A stretch of DNA of 64,000 nucleotides, from assembly GCA_963662155.1 (NCBI GenBank), contig OY759274.1, positions 15,657,939-15,721,938 on the forward strand. The letters run 5' to 3'. The DNA comes from Lamellibrachia columna. Lineage: Eukaryota > Annelida > Polychaeta > Sabellida > Siboglinidae. Shown here in pieces: positions 35,706-51,699 of the stretch. How positions within the stretch are numbered: position 1 is the first letter of the stretch; every line of letters starts with the position of its first letter. Below the pieces are notes generated by a model, which was given only the letters and a program-made list of their open reading frames with translations, was not told the origin of the DNA and ran no database searches. A program made the translations under genes and the position numbers.

Positions 35706-36180
35706 GACATTTGCCATTTTCATTTAACCAATGTATCTAGATACATCCTGTAAACTGTGTTTATGTGTATTATTTTTAACCTTAGTAGTAGTCTGGGGTT
35801 TTATGTTAAGCAAGAGTGGGTTCCATATTTCGGTGGTAACTAAACTAGATTTTGGGGAAAACCCGGATGAAGTTACCTGTGGGAGAGTATGGGGAAAGAT
35901 ATGTATTATCGCTCACTGGACATCAGCGCCCCTGGCTGTTGTATGACTACATGAGCAACATCAGCGCTCCCTGGCGACGAAAGTACAGGTCAAGGCGTAG
36001 TCCACGAGTCCTTGCAAAGGTCAACCGTGGTGACGTAAGGGGTGGACATCGTTTATTAAGATGGGTCAAAGGGTGTGCGGGGTGGTGGGTGCCAAACGAG
36101 AAACGAACAAAACACGGCATTGTACGAGTGCACACGTATATTATTGAACAAAACAAGCATGATACAAGAGGGTAGCGTGT
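35706..36180. other. Unassigned stretch before the Polinton remnant
   Basis: A plus-strand frame (35852-36175) is rich in Arg and Trp but resembles nothing I know. It may be the left part of the Polinton or plain intergenic DNA. Confidence 0.35.
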
Positions 36181-36214
36181 AATATCACTACGATTTCAAC
36201 ATGAGTATGATGAA

Positions 36215-36375
36215 TATGCGACTTGCTAGTGTTGACCACTGCGCCAGAGGTCGTGAGCTTAGGGATGTCCCCACCTCGCCAGAGGCTCCATGGTGATGAG
36301 GAGGCGACTTGCGAGTGTTTTCCACCACGCCAGAGGTCGTGATCTTAGGGGTGCGTCCATCACGCCAGAGGCTCG
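36215..36375. repeat. Roughly 80-bp tandem duplication at the Polinton left side
   Basis: Two imperfect copies share GCGACTTGC.AGTGTT, CGCCAGAGGTCGTGA.CTTAGG and CGCCAGAGGCTC. It lies just downstream, in minus-strand terms, of the protease and may be part of the element's end region. Confidence 0.75.
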
Positions 36376-36448
36376 ATCGATGAGCTATGTGCGTCAGTAC
36401 AGTCTATCCTGTCTCGGCTATTTAAGCCAATCAAATACGCGGCAATCG

Positions 36449-36847
36449 TTAGTAACTAAATCGGTGCCGAATATGTTCACAAAAGTCCTCATCTGAAAGC
36501 AATAGATAAGCTACACGATATTGTCCACAAACGTTAGACAGAGGATTCTGAAGTCTCTTGCTATTATGAGTCCAATCGGAACAATGTTCGTTCATGAAGG
36601 TGCGGAACGCCGCGTGTCGTAGCGGCAGGCCGTACGAGCAGAAGTAATCGCCGCATCCATCAGCATCCAGGTACAGCGCTATCCAGTGTTCACTCGGTTC
36701 ATCTCCGTTGTCAGTGTTGCGCACGAAGGCGACCGACAAAGCGTCTATCGTCGTAGGCAGTCCGTCGTAGGCAGTCCGTACGACGCCGCGAAATATCGAC
36801 CTGGTGCGTGGGTCCATCGCTAGTAGTCTGGCGATCTGCATGCCCAT
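36449..36847 (-). pseudogene. Adenain-like cysteine protease of the Polinton, inactivated
   Basis: A 132-residue frame matching the virion-maturation proteases of adenoviruses and Polintons, which cut capsid precursors. The histidine block SEHWIALYLDADG and the block VCGQYRVAYLL containing the likely nucleophilic cysteine are present. The acidic position of the triad, in the block YFCSYGLPL, holds cysteine, so the catalytic set looks incomplete. It is the last gene of the remnant. Confidence 0.75.
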
Positions 36848-36857
36848 CTCAGTAGTC

Positions 36858-37560
36858 TTAGATGATGTTGCTGCTCTTGTCTACTTCCAGCACGGCCTCG
36901 AACTCGACGTAGGCGATGACGTTCACAGTGGTCGGCAGCGCATCTCGGATATGCATCTTGATGCGCAGGTTGCCCTGTTGTACCAGATGGATGCAGGCGC
37001 CATCGCACTCGTCAGGGGTCAGGTCAAAACCGAAGAAGGTGTAATCATACCGGACATCACTGCGAGACAGTCCGTTCCCCTCGTCCTGCCACACCACGAC
37101 TGCATCCATGCGAGTGGCCGTGTCCTTTTGCCACAGCTGTCTCGTCAGTTGCGTGGCCTAGGCGTATCTCAACAGCTTCTCTGTGTAAGCGCGATACGAA
37201 AATGTGTTGGTCGAAGGGGGCACGACCGTACCGTTCAGGTAGACGTCGACTTGACTGAACAGCGAATGCAGCCAGTTACTCAGACCCACGGTCAAGGTCG
37301 AGTCCATCGGCTCGGGTCACCTTCGCCTGTACATGTAGCATCATGTTGGCGAGATCCATGTAATCGTCTCCCGGTCCGGGTATCAAGAATTATATCGGTC
37401 CACCCGAGTCGAGAGCAGCAATGGGCTGATGTTCCACTATATGGCTGTCGACGATGCTGTTCTGAGTCGGGGGTACGGTAAAGAGATCCAGCTCGCTCTT
37501 GACCCCCTCGTATGACTGTCTATGCACGGAAGCTATCGTCGAGTATGTCGGCATCACGTT
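36858..37560 (-). pseudogene. Polinton major capsid protein remnant
   Basis: The N-terminal part (about 37330-37555) shows ELDLFTVPPTQNSIVDSH and a GPI block followed immediately by a stop codon, then DDYMDLANMMLHVQAKV. The C-terminal part (36858-37109) shows YDYTFFGFDLTPDECDGA, NLRIKMHIRDALP and NVIAYVEFEAVLEVD. This is the conserved order of the double jelly-roll capsid protein of Polintons, often labelled F54H12.2-like in animal genomes. The part between is degraded over several frames and much shorter than a full protein. Confidence 0.75.
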
Positions 37561-37928
37561 TCTTGGGCGTCGGTCTGTTGCGCTGTCTCGCCACTGTAGT
37601 GACTCGTTTCTTCGCAGGCGCGCATTTTATACTTTTACGAGGTCGCACGCCGGGGTCAAAAGGCAACTCAACAGGTTCTTACCAGCATCTGTGATGCGTC
37701 GTTTGGCTTTTTTATGCTCTGTCCGGACAAGACGTCGTCGGCAATGCGCACGCCGGTCTTCAACGGTTCCCTTCCCAACGCCACGGCTCCTCTCTTGATG
37801 AGTGGCATGGCGCTGCGCAGCAGACCTCCGAACAGATTTCCTAGTCCATGACCTCGCTGGTATCGGGCACCGACAAAGTAGGGCAGTGCACCACCCGCCT
37901 GGCGCGCGTAATAGTCGTTGTAATTCAT
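37561..37928 (-). pseudogene. pX-like core/minor capsid protein of the Polinton
   Basis: Starts MNYNDYYARQAGGALPYFVG, continues with RYQRGHGLGNLFGGLLRS and ends in a basic tail; after a break, another frame has PAKKRVTTVARQRNR. The Gly-rich RG.GLG.LFG block is shared with adenovirus pX-type core proteins and their Polinton counterparts. Frame breaks occur near 37668. Confidence 0.55.
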
Positions 37929-37930
37929 CT

Positions 37931-38745
37931 TCAGAACAGTTCGGTTATACGCTGCCGAAAATGAAGCGTCACCGTCACTCTACCGTACTCGAATGGCACG
38001 CGCCGTCCGGTGTCGTCTCTTATATTGATCTCAATCGATTTGAAGTGTTTGTACAACAGGGGCACGTAGTGGACATTAGTGAAACGTTCAGATATGGTGG
38101 CGCCGTTATCCCCACGAAAGGGGTAGCATTGCAACAACGGTGCGAGACTGTCGCCGACGATGCGAGACGGAAGGAGTACGGAAGGAGTACGGAAGGAGTA
38201 CGGACCATCAGAAGTATGTCTACGCGGCAAAACCACGCTGGCCGGCGGTGTGAGATCAATATCCTCCCCACCTAGGCTTGGGTGGATTTACTCGCGTGTG
38301 TCGGCAGGTGGCGGACTTGTGACCACCGACGGATGGAATCCTAACATGGTTTCCAGCGTACTGTGCTGAGGCATGGTAAAATCGGTGCTCGGTGCATTTT
38401 TTGAGTGATGGAGTTGTAGCTCGATTTTGCCAATGCCTTATCCGTCCCCATAGTTTGCAGCCCCTAGTTGACATGGTTCATCAATGTTACAGGAGCTTTA
38501 TAATACCCAGCCGCTATCCTCGCACACGGGGTTTGACCCAAAGCAACCGTCTCATTGAAGAAGAACCAGGTATCGTCCGCTCCAACTTTGTACCAAGTGT
38601 GCGGGTATTCTGCTAGTCCGCACTCCCACTCGCCAGACAGATCGATACGATGAGGTAAGTTCGTTATGTAATGTGCCAATGTATTGTGGGGATACATCGT
38701 CATGGAAGCGTTGCTAGGTAGCGTCAGGTAGAAATCAGTCGCTAT
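37931..38745 (-). pseudogene. Penton-like minor capsid protein of the Polinton
   Basis: The N-terminus (about 38640-38745) reads FYLTLPSNASMTMYPHNT and LPHRIDLSGEWECGLAE. The C-terminus (37931-38070) reads SERFTNVHYVPLLYKHF and EINIRDDTGRRVPFEYG. This is the conserved head and tail of the Polinton single jelly-roll minor capsid protein. The middle has stops and frameshifts, including a three-copy 12-bp tandem repeat (GGAAGGAGTACG) at about 38166-38200. Confidence 0.7.
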
Positions 38746-39034
38746 TGTGTCTCAAAGTAGGAATGGGCAGCAGGTAACCCAAAGAACTACTCAACAGGGC
38801 TATCCACATATTATAATTCTCCTGATCGGTCGTCAGGTTGTAAATGCTGATCAAGATGACCGTGTACAAGACAATGACCTGGCACAGAAAGACGACCTCC
38901 TCTTTAGGACACACGGTACTGAAGAGATGCTAGTGAGTGCTGTCGTTGTTGCTCTGCGCGTCAGTATTGTCTTCTGCTGCGTCCTCTTCCTCTATGACGG
39001 TGGTGGTGGCCTCTGTTGACGACTCGTCTGTCAT
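38735..39034 (-). pseudogene. Small membrane protein ORF of the Polinton
   Basis: ATG at 39034; an acidic N-terminal stretch, one in-frame TAG, then a hydrophobic segment VIVLYTVILISIYNLT and WIALLSSSLGYLLPIP before the stop at 38735-38737. Short proteins with one membrane segment and an L(S)SS.GY.LP motif accompany many Polinton capsid genes; the function is unknown. Confidence 0.5.
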
Positions 39035-39055
39035 TGTTTGAATGAGGCAGCATGG

Positions 39056-40105
39056 CTAGTCTTTATAGTGGACGAGGACCATGGCATCGATCCAACTGTT
39101 GAACTTGGAGGGGTAGCTGTACCATTTCATAAAAGCCTCCGTTCGTCTGCGACGCTGCAGTACCGATTCCACGCGGTACACTTTATCGGCGGGAACCGAC
39201 ATCTTCTGCAGCTCCGGTTCGTAGAAGGTTCGGTCCAGCACTTCACAGAGATCATCGATCATCGCGGGTCGGAGGGATGAACCTCGTGTATCGCTCCAAT
39301 TCGCCGCATAGCCTTTTTAAAAATGTCTCTTAAACTTGCTGATGCGCATGCGATTCGTCACACGAAACTTGGGAACGCTTTTACCGTAGTGACCGTACTG
39401 GCGCAGCCACTCCTCTTCTTGATTCTTCGTTGTACGACCGCAAAAAGTCCCGAAGGACGTCGATGTATCGCCACGTCTGGTGTTTCGTCAAGTATCGCCA
39501 CATGCGCGTCTTCAACGTTCGATTGAATCTTTCGACGATGCTCGCCTTCGTCTCCTCGTTGTGAGTGGAGAAGTGATGGATGCCGTACTTCTTCAACAGA
39601 GCCTAAACGGAACGATTAAGACATTGCATTCTTTATCTGTCTGCAACGCCTGTGGCCAGCTTTTGTTCTTCAGTGGAACACACCAGGCAACCTTCTTGAA
39701 GACGTCGATCACAGTGAGGAGAAAGTTCGTACCGTCATTGTCATTTTTCAAATTCGACAAGTCGACGAGATCGGCCTGCCACTGCTGATGCCGACTTCCC
39801 ACGACGATACGTCGTCTCTTGAAACGAGTTCTCGCCGGTTTGTGTGGGGTATAGGCGTCCTGTTCCGACAACCATTCTTCGACGACTTTCCTCGGCACGC
39901 TCGTGACGCGTTGCAAGGCGTTGATTCCGTCGTAACTTCCCACCATTTTCGGGTCGAAGTAGACCCTTTTGAGGAGATTGACGCATGACGACACCATGTC
40001 GCGAGAACGACATCTAAAAATAGACTTCCGTCGTTGCGTTGTTGATGTCTGGCTATGTCTGACGACGAATGACGAGTACGCTGACGTAAAGTAGGACACA
40101 CTGCC
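39056..40105 (-). pseudogene. Polinton retroviral-type integrase with chromodomain, broken
   Basis: Traces in order: an N-terminal part with GINALQRVTSVPRKVVEEW; a DDE core with QWQADLVDL (first Asp), ALQTDKE (second Asp) and ASIVERFNRTLKTRMWRYL (Glu); and a C-terminal chromodomain-like part with TFYEPELQKM and FMKWYSYPSKFNSWIDA. The three catalytic acids can be seen but lie in different frames, with breaks near 39597 and 39300. Integrases of this kind insert the whole element. Confidence 0.85.
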
Positions 40106-40395
40106 ACGCCCAAAATGATGACGATAGACGGACAGTCTAACAAAACCGTACCTCGAATAGGGACTGTTGTATCAGATGTCTGGCTATAGCGTCGCCGAGC
40201 ATGTAAAGTCCACAGCAAAGTAGCGCAACGACGACGGAACGGTACGTGTCCTGTGGATCGCAGCGCGCACTGTGCTACCAACACGTACCGCACCCCCTTT
40301 AATAGGCCTCCCAACTAGCCAATGACGCCAACGCCTTGCGTCGTTCCGGTGGTGGGGTGAACATCGAATTGAGAGTTCAGACTGATGGTACTAAT

Positions 40396-40782
40396 CTACT
40401 TTTTCTTCGAGAACAGGTTCTTTACGAGACGCAGCACGGACGTATTCCTTTTTTTTGTGACCAAGGTCGTGACCCGTTCGCCCGTTTCCGCCAACAGATT
40501 TGCTATGATGACGAGGTTCCTCGTTGCCGAATCGAACAAGGTCGCACTCGGCAACACCTCGAACCGCAGGTCGCCTAAATCCATCGTCGCGTAAGCCGAT
40601 TGCCATTCTCCGCAACAACACGTGATCTTCTCGGGGGGTGGATCGATCATCGCGGCAGCGTGATGCAGCATACGCGTCACGAAAGTGCTCTTGCAGCATT
40701 CCGTCGGTCCGGGGACTATGCACGTGAAAGGATGTTTCCACCGTGCATCCATGGGCACTGATGAAGGATGACCAGAGTGCAT
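40396..40782 (-). pseudogene. FtsK/A32-like packaging ATPase of the Polinton, inactivated
   Basis: A 128-residue frame has a Walker A-like block FTCIVPGPTECCKSTFVTRM in which invariant glycines are replaced, and a block NLVIIANLLAE at the Walker B position that lacks the acidic residues. These ATPases pump genomes into capsids. Loss of both boxes means no ATP hydrolysis. Confidence 0.75.
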
Positions 40783-40794
40783 CGCCTTTTCAAC

Positions 40795-41135
40795 ACGTCC
40801 ACCGGACCCGTGCTCACCCCGTCTTCGTGCACTACGCGTTAGTCATAGAAATAACTGAGGGCCGCTCGTTCCTGCATGTATGTCAACTTGGTCGAGTTTC
40901 TCACCCGGAACCAGCGGCTCTTTCCAATTCCGCTCCGACGGTTGGTCAGCACGTCCAGGAACGCGTCCTTGTCGATATCGTTGTGACGTTAGCTCAGTCC
41001 TTTGGTGCTGTACTTGCCGGTGACTCCGAAACAATAGTACGTCTTGCTGCACAACCCCATGAATCCGTCACCGGACCATTCCACCTTGAACAGACCCGGT
41101 GTACTCTTATCGTACGCCTTGCGCGTGGATTATAA
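40795..41135 (-). pseudogene. C-terminal end of Polinton family-B DNA polymerase
   Basis: Minus translation reads TPGLFKVEWSGDGFMGLCSK, TYYCFGVTG, a stop, DAFLDVLTNRRSGIGKS, FRVRNSTKLTYMQERAALSY, a stop, and EDGVSTGPVDVLKRR. This is the thumb and tail of the protein-primed polymerase of Polintons. The palm and exonuclease domains are missing to the right. Confidence 0.8.
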
Positions 41136-41159
41136 TATGACATGCTAAAAAAGACGACT

Positions 41160-42835
41160 GTAATATAATTGTATGATAAGGATTATTGAAAACGCCCAGG
41201 CCAAAACGAGTGGATAAACGAACGGTGCATTGAAATAGAGATTGGGATGAAGCGAAACAACACCAGACAGGCTTATTCCATATTGAAAGCCCTCACCAAA
41301 AAAAGGTGAAGCCGATCGTCAAACATCGAAGACAAAAACTGTACCCTCCTTACCAAAAAGGCAGTACTTGGGAGATGGACCGAGTACTGTGAAGAACTCT
41401 ACAACTACGAACTGAACACAGATGACAACATCCTCAGAACACCGCCTCAAAATGAAAATCCTGATACGCCCATTCTCCGAGCAGAAATAGAAGAGGCAAT
41501 CGGAATGCTGAAGACACAAAAATCCCATGGCGTAGACAACGTACCAGCTGAATTTATCAAATATGGTGGGGAGGCAATGATAGACGCATTCAGGATCATA
41601 TGCAAAAATATTTGGGAAACCAAAACATGGCCAGAAGAGTGGACAAAACGCTCATAAAACGATACCAAAGAAAGGGAACTTACGTTGCTGTAATAACTAC
41701 AGAACTGTAAGTCTGATCAGCCATCCCAGCAAAATAAGAATCATCAAGATCACCATCAAGACCTATACCACAATTTCATCGACTTCAAAAAGGCATTTGA
41801 TCGTGTGTGGCACAAAGGACGACAATAAAACATTGACGAACGACTAGTGACACTACTCGAATCGCTGTGTGGACCGTCAACGAGTGCAGTGCACGAAGGA
41901 GATGTTGGACAATCATTTCGAACATCGGTCGGCGTACGCCAGGGATGCCTTTTGTCGCCAGTGTGCCAATTTGTGCCTTGAAAATATTATGCAAGAAGCT
42001 CTATACAACTTCAATGGCACGATATCGATAAACGGAAGAGAGATTAGCAACCTCCGATTCGCAGATGACATTGATCTAATCACTGGAACAGAGGAGGAGC
42101 CACAAGAACTTACAACGACTCTGGAAAGGAGAGCGCGTGCCTACGGAACGGAAATAAGTGCAGAAAAGAGCAAGATCATGGTAACAGTAGAATAGCGCAA
42201 AGAAGTGCTATTTTAATGAATGGAGAACGCCTCGAAGAAGTAGAATCATTCAAGTACCTCAGGTTGACCTTCTCCTCTGAGGGCGATTCCACAGAGGAAA
42301 CACGCACACGGATAAACCTGGCAACATCAGCGATAGCAAAACTCAAGAAGATATGGAACAACAACAAAATTAAAACGCCAACACAAAGGACTCTATAAAC
42401 GCTTGGTTGTGTCAGTGCTGACATACGGATGCGAAGGCTGGACCCTGAAAGCCGAGTCCGAAAGAAGAATAGTCGCATTTCAGATGAAATTTTTCAGAAG
42501 GATCATGAACATTTCTTACAGAGACCACATAACAAATATATCAGTAATGCAAGCCAACACCGAAGCCGCAGGACCACAAAAACCGCTTCCAATGGTTCGG
42601 TCATACAATCAGACACAACACACTTGCCAACGAAATACTACAAGGCATGGTCAAAGGCGGCAGAAAACGAGGAGGTCCACAAAAATGTACATGGACAACA
42701 TTCGAAAGTGGACAGGTATGGAGCCACAGGAATTACGCGATGCTGCTAACAAACGTCCCATATGGAGAAAGTTCACAGTGGAAGCCTCCAAGCGCGCAAC
42801 CCTACGGCCGGCTTGATCAAGGGATGAGTCCTGAG
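41160..42835 (+). mobile_element. RTE-like LINE, 5'-truncated and frameshifted
   Basis: Plus-strand frames give NERCIEIEIGMKRNNTRQAYSI (linker), LGRWTEYCEELYN, EIEEAIGMLKTQKSHGVDN, FIDFKKAFDRVWHKG, VGVRQGCLLSPV, LRFADDIDLITG (catalytic FADD intact, about 42055-42090), GTEISAEKSKIMV, SVLTYGCEGWTLKAESERRI and a tail ending NIRKWTGMEPQELRDAANK. This is the RT of endonuclease-type LINEs, closest in my memory to RTE-like ones. A stretch before AFDRVW is deleted and several stops occur. The sequence ends near a poly-A run at 42843, right beside the sacsin pseudogene. Confidence 0.85.
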
Positions 42836-42844
42836 TCCCTGATA

Positions 42845-48540
<5,696 letters not shown>

Positions 48541-48599
48541 ACATATACATTTATATACAGTATTAATGATGAGTTGGAAACAGGGAGAGTTGAAGTAAA

Positions 48600-49830
48600 T
48601 TTATTTTTACCCCCCCCCTCGGTACTACTGTAACAAACACACAATTTCATGACTATATTATTGCCGTATATCTTAATAATAGATGATTTGTACCTTGTAT
48701 TTCACCTCGTACATTGTTATAGCCGTCTTATACTCACAGTAATCAAAAAACTTCATAACATTGAGGTTAATAAACAAGTGCTCCATATATAATTCGCATA
48801 ACTCTTTTTTGTAAACAAAATATGGGTTATAGATTATAGCGATACGTGTTGCCCCAAATCTCAGAACAGTAGTCAATATAAGGCATAAAAAGCGAAAAGT
48901 ATAACCAGGACCGTGACTTGACATCTAATAAGCATCGGGATTTGTAAACTATCGATGTTGTTTTTGCTAACTTGCATTTAAATTTGTGTTTTTCAGGATA
49001 GCTTATCATCGATGATTACACCCAGGAATGTTGTTTGATATATTCTTCCTGCGTTCTCTTGATTAATGGTTGTACTTATACCAGGTACATTTATCTTTTT
49101 TCCAAATATCTTGAAACTGGTTTAGTTGACATTAAGGGAGAGTTTGCTCACTGCGAACCAATATTATTTTGTAACTTCACCAACTCCTGATTGACTACTG
49201 TGCTAATGGTCATCAGCACAATATAATATATTGGTGTCGTCAGCATATAAAATTAATTTTGCTAAATCGGAAAAAGTCATTGATATAAATAAAATATAGT
49301 TTTGGCCCGAGTATTAATCATTGCTGTACTCCACACAGCATGTTTCGAAGATTAGACTTGACATTATCAATACAAACAAAGTGAGATCTTTTTTCAAGGT
49401 AACTGCTTAACCAGTTATATACAACACCACGTATACCACACATTTTAATTTTTTTCAACAGTAGATTATGGTTTACAGTATCAAATGCTTTATCAAGTCT
49501 ATAAACACGCCTACCGATGATTTGTTCTTGTCAGTTGCATTTGCTATTTCCTCAGTTAACTCCAACAAAGCCTAGAAGTTGATCTGTTTTTTTCTAAAAC
49601 CATACTGACTTTCATTCAATATTTCATTAAGTTCAATAACACATTGTCTAACCTGAGGTCAAAGATTTTTTTAGAATTTTAGAAAATTGTGGTAAAAATG
49701 ACACAGGCCTATAGTGGGAAAACATGTTTTTAGCTCCAGATTTGAATAATGGAATGATCTTTACCGCTTTCACTTTGTGCGGAAATACACAGGATCCAAA
49801 ATACATACCATGCCTCAGTGTCCGACCTGT
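48600..49830 (-). mobile_element. LINE (CR1/Rex-like) RT, minus strand
   Basis: Minus-strand traces: AFDTVNHNLLLKKLK (about 49440-49485), LYIYNDFF-type spacer, YADDTNILYCAD (about 49205-49245, catalytic box intact), then HKFKCKLAKTTSIVYKSR, LFMPYIDYCSEIWGNTY and NPYFVYKKELCELY, INLNVMKFFDY. The frame is broken repeatedly. It lies between the end of the sacsin pseudogene and sequence matching the sacsin 3' flank, so it probably inserted into the duplicated copy. Confidence 0.8.
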
Positions 49831-49839
49831 GTCCGTAAC

Positions 49840-49998
49840 AGTTACATGTTTGAAGTGTTGTATTGCTGTGCGAAATCAGATGTGATCTCCTGGGTAAAGC
49901 TTGTATAACAATGTATATCCTGTGTCATACTGATTCTTTTGACGGCATAATATATGCAAGTTTTATACAAATGCGTGTGTACAATATGTAAAACATGA
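49840..49998 (+). repeat. Copy of the sacsin 3' flank
   Basis: Matches 34940-35090: GTTTGAAGTGTTGT, TGTGAAATC.G.TGTGATCTC.TGG.TAAAG, then TATATC..GTGT.ATA and GCGTGTGTACAA-like blocks. This extends the downstream sacsin duplicate past its coding end, across the LINE. Confidence 0.7.
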
Positions 49999-50466
49999 CA
50001 TGTTCCATGTATTGAAAGTTACAACGTTTGCCCGTTTGGTAGTGTGTTTCTGCTTCTGCTCGTGTTTTGTTTTAGCTGGGCTCTTAAATGAACATTCTAG
50101 CCAGGCGTATGCGCGGGTTCGAAGATACTATATGTGGTTGCACCGAGCTTTAAAGTTGTCAGTGCTGGAGGCTGCTGGCTACGGCAAATTAGTCCATTCT
50201 TTAATTGTACGTGGAAAAAGGGTTCTGGTAGTTATTAATGGTAGTTGATGATAATTACTTACTGGTGTTAGAACGACGGAAGCCTTGTCGGGTCATTGGA
50301 GTCAAGTACCGTTTACTATGTGTATCCAACAAGTTATTTTTATTGATAAAGTGGTCGATTTATTTCCTGCATCAACATTTACACATTTATACTTTCTAGT
50401 CCACAATTCGCAAGTTTCAATAGAATATCATAGAGTTTACTTAATCAGAAGTGTATGTCCTAGTTG
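49999..50466. other. Unassigned intergenic stretch
   Basis: Only short frames with no recognisable domain. Nothing can be supported. Confidence 0.4.
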
Positions 50467-51235
50467 ACCAAACCGAAATTAAAACTACCACGTAAACATC
50501 TTTTTGATATTGGTGAAATAAACGTTCGCTCAACTTAAATGTCCCAAGTCAGTCCACACGACGGAGGGCAGGTTAGTCATATAGTGGTTTATGCTAAGCA
50601 TTACCAGGGTGACGTGTTCTGTTTGTTTTAGATACTGCTTGTGTTATTTACACCTTTCTAATGTGCCTTTGTTGATTAAATTAAATAAATAACCATTGTG
50701 TCTGCTGTCGTCGTTCGTGTACGTTTGGGGAGTGTCTGTAGGCATTTCTTTTGTGATACCAAGATGCAGTATACGGGATAAGACAGCATGCCATATATAT
50801 GTTCTTTAGAGCGGACAACAAACGAGTTGCTCCATGAAACATGCAATCACACCTTTCCCTTGATGAAATCTCTTCCGCTGTAGCATCTAGGCCTTACACT
50901 ATCGTTAAGTCGGGTTCACGCACGCACCTCTCAGAGTCTCGAGTCTTAAAAACCTGTAATCGCCTGTAATATATGAAACACGTATAACCTGTAATATATA
51001 AAATACATACCATCTGTAATAGATTGAACACCTATACTTGTAATATATATAACACATATCACCTGTAATATATAGAACAGTTATCACCTGAAACAAATAT
51101 AACACCTATCACCTGTAAAAAATGGAACATATATCACCTGCAAGAGATATAACACCTATCACCTGTCACAAAATGCACACAAACATGGAACACAAATTAG
51201 CTGTAACAGAAACGACACCAAAACACCGACTTATC
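50467..51235. repeat. Copy 1 of a roughly 770-bp duplicated unit
   Basis: Aligns to 51700-52470. Shared blocks include AATAAACGTTCGCTCAACT, TTTTAGATACTGCTTGTGTTA and CATGCAATCACACCTTT. The 3' part (50950-51180) is an array of about 24-30 bp units around ACACCTATCACCTGTAATA. Confidence 0.85.
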
Positions 51236-51239
51236 GCAG

Positions 51240-51634
51240 CAAACCAGTCGCAGTTACTGTCTTCCCCTCAGTGCCCCGACAAGAAGACAACGTAGATACA
51301 TGGTATGTCACGTGGCTGCCTGCGACTGGGAAAGGTGAACAGAAAGCGTTCATCCCCGAAAGGAAGAAGAAAGAAACCCATGTCCCAGTTTCTTCTCCGC
51401 CTGAGATGTTCATTCTGACACATGGTCCTTACGATATGACATATCTGCCGACCAAAAAGACAGACAAAGACGTCCTGCAAGATGTGCTACTCACCTGTGG
51501 CATGAAACTCGTCTTAGCGTCAACATTTCTCATAAATGCCTGTCGAAGTTCTGTCTCCCGAGAACGTAAAGGCATTCTTTACATCTAATGCCAATGACAT
51601 TCCATCTAGTGATATTGCAGAACTGCCAATGCCG

Positions 51635-51640
<6 letters not shown>
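51240..51640 (+). pseudogene. Third sacsin fragment
   Basis: Matches parent 30535-31037, the end of the third repeat: TTCCCCTCAGTGC, ACGTGGCTGCCTGCGACTGG, then GATGTGCTACTCAC.TGTGGC. An internal deletion near its start joins parent about 30549 to 30630. It includes the stretch after parent 30958 that is deleted in the 42.8-48.5 kb copy, so it cannot derive from that copy in its present form. It ends at CTGCCAATGCCGCTCATA, where a TA run begins. Confidence 0.88.

Positions 51641-51691
<51 letters not shown>
51640..51691. repeat. (TA)n microsatellite
   Basis: About 52 bp of TA directly at the broken edge of the third sacsin fragment. Confidence 0.95.
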
Positions 51692-51696
<5 letters not shown>

Positions 51697-51699
51697 CAG

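Larger units (their letters stand above)
36181..41140 (-). mobile_element. Decayed Polinton/Maverick (adintovirus-like) remnant
   Basis: Minus-strand gene remnants in order from high to low coordinate: protein-primed DNA polymerase B tail, packaging ATPase, integrase, a small membrane protein, a penton-like minor capsid protein, a pX-like core protein, the double jelly-roll major capsid protein and an adenain-like protease. This set defines Polintons. Every gene carries stops, frameshifts or lost key residues. The polymerase is cut at about 41135, next to an RTE-like LINE, so most of it and one end are missing. I could not find paired terminal inverted repeats. It is a fossil and should not be expected to move. 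Confidence 0.9.

Noticed and set aside
36804..37481. 225-residue plus-strand open frame
   Set aside because: It is the antisense shadow of the Polinton capsid and protease region, where the minus strand has clear homology.
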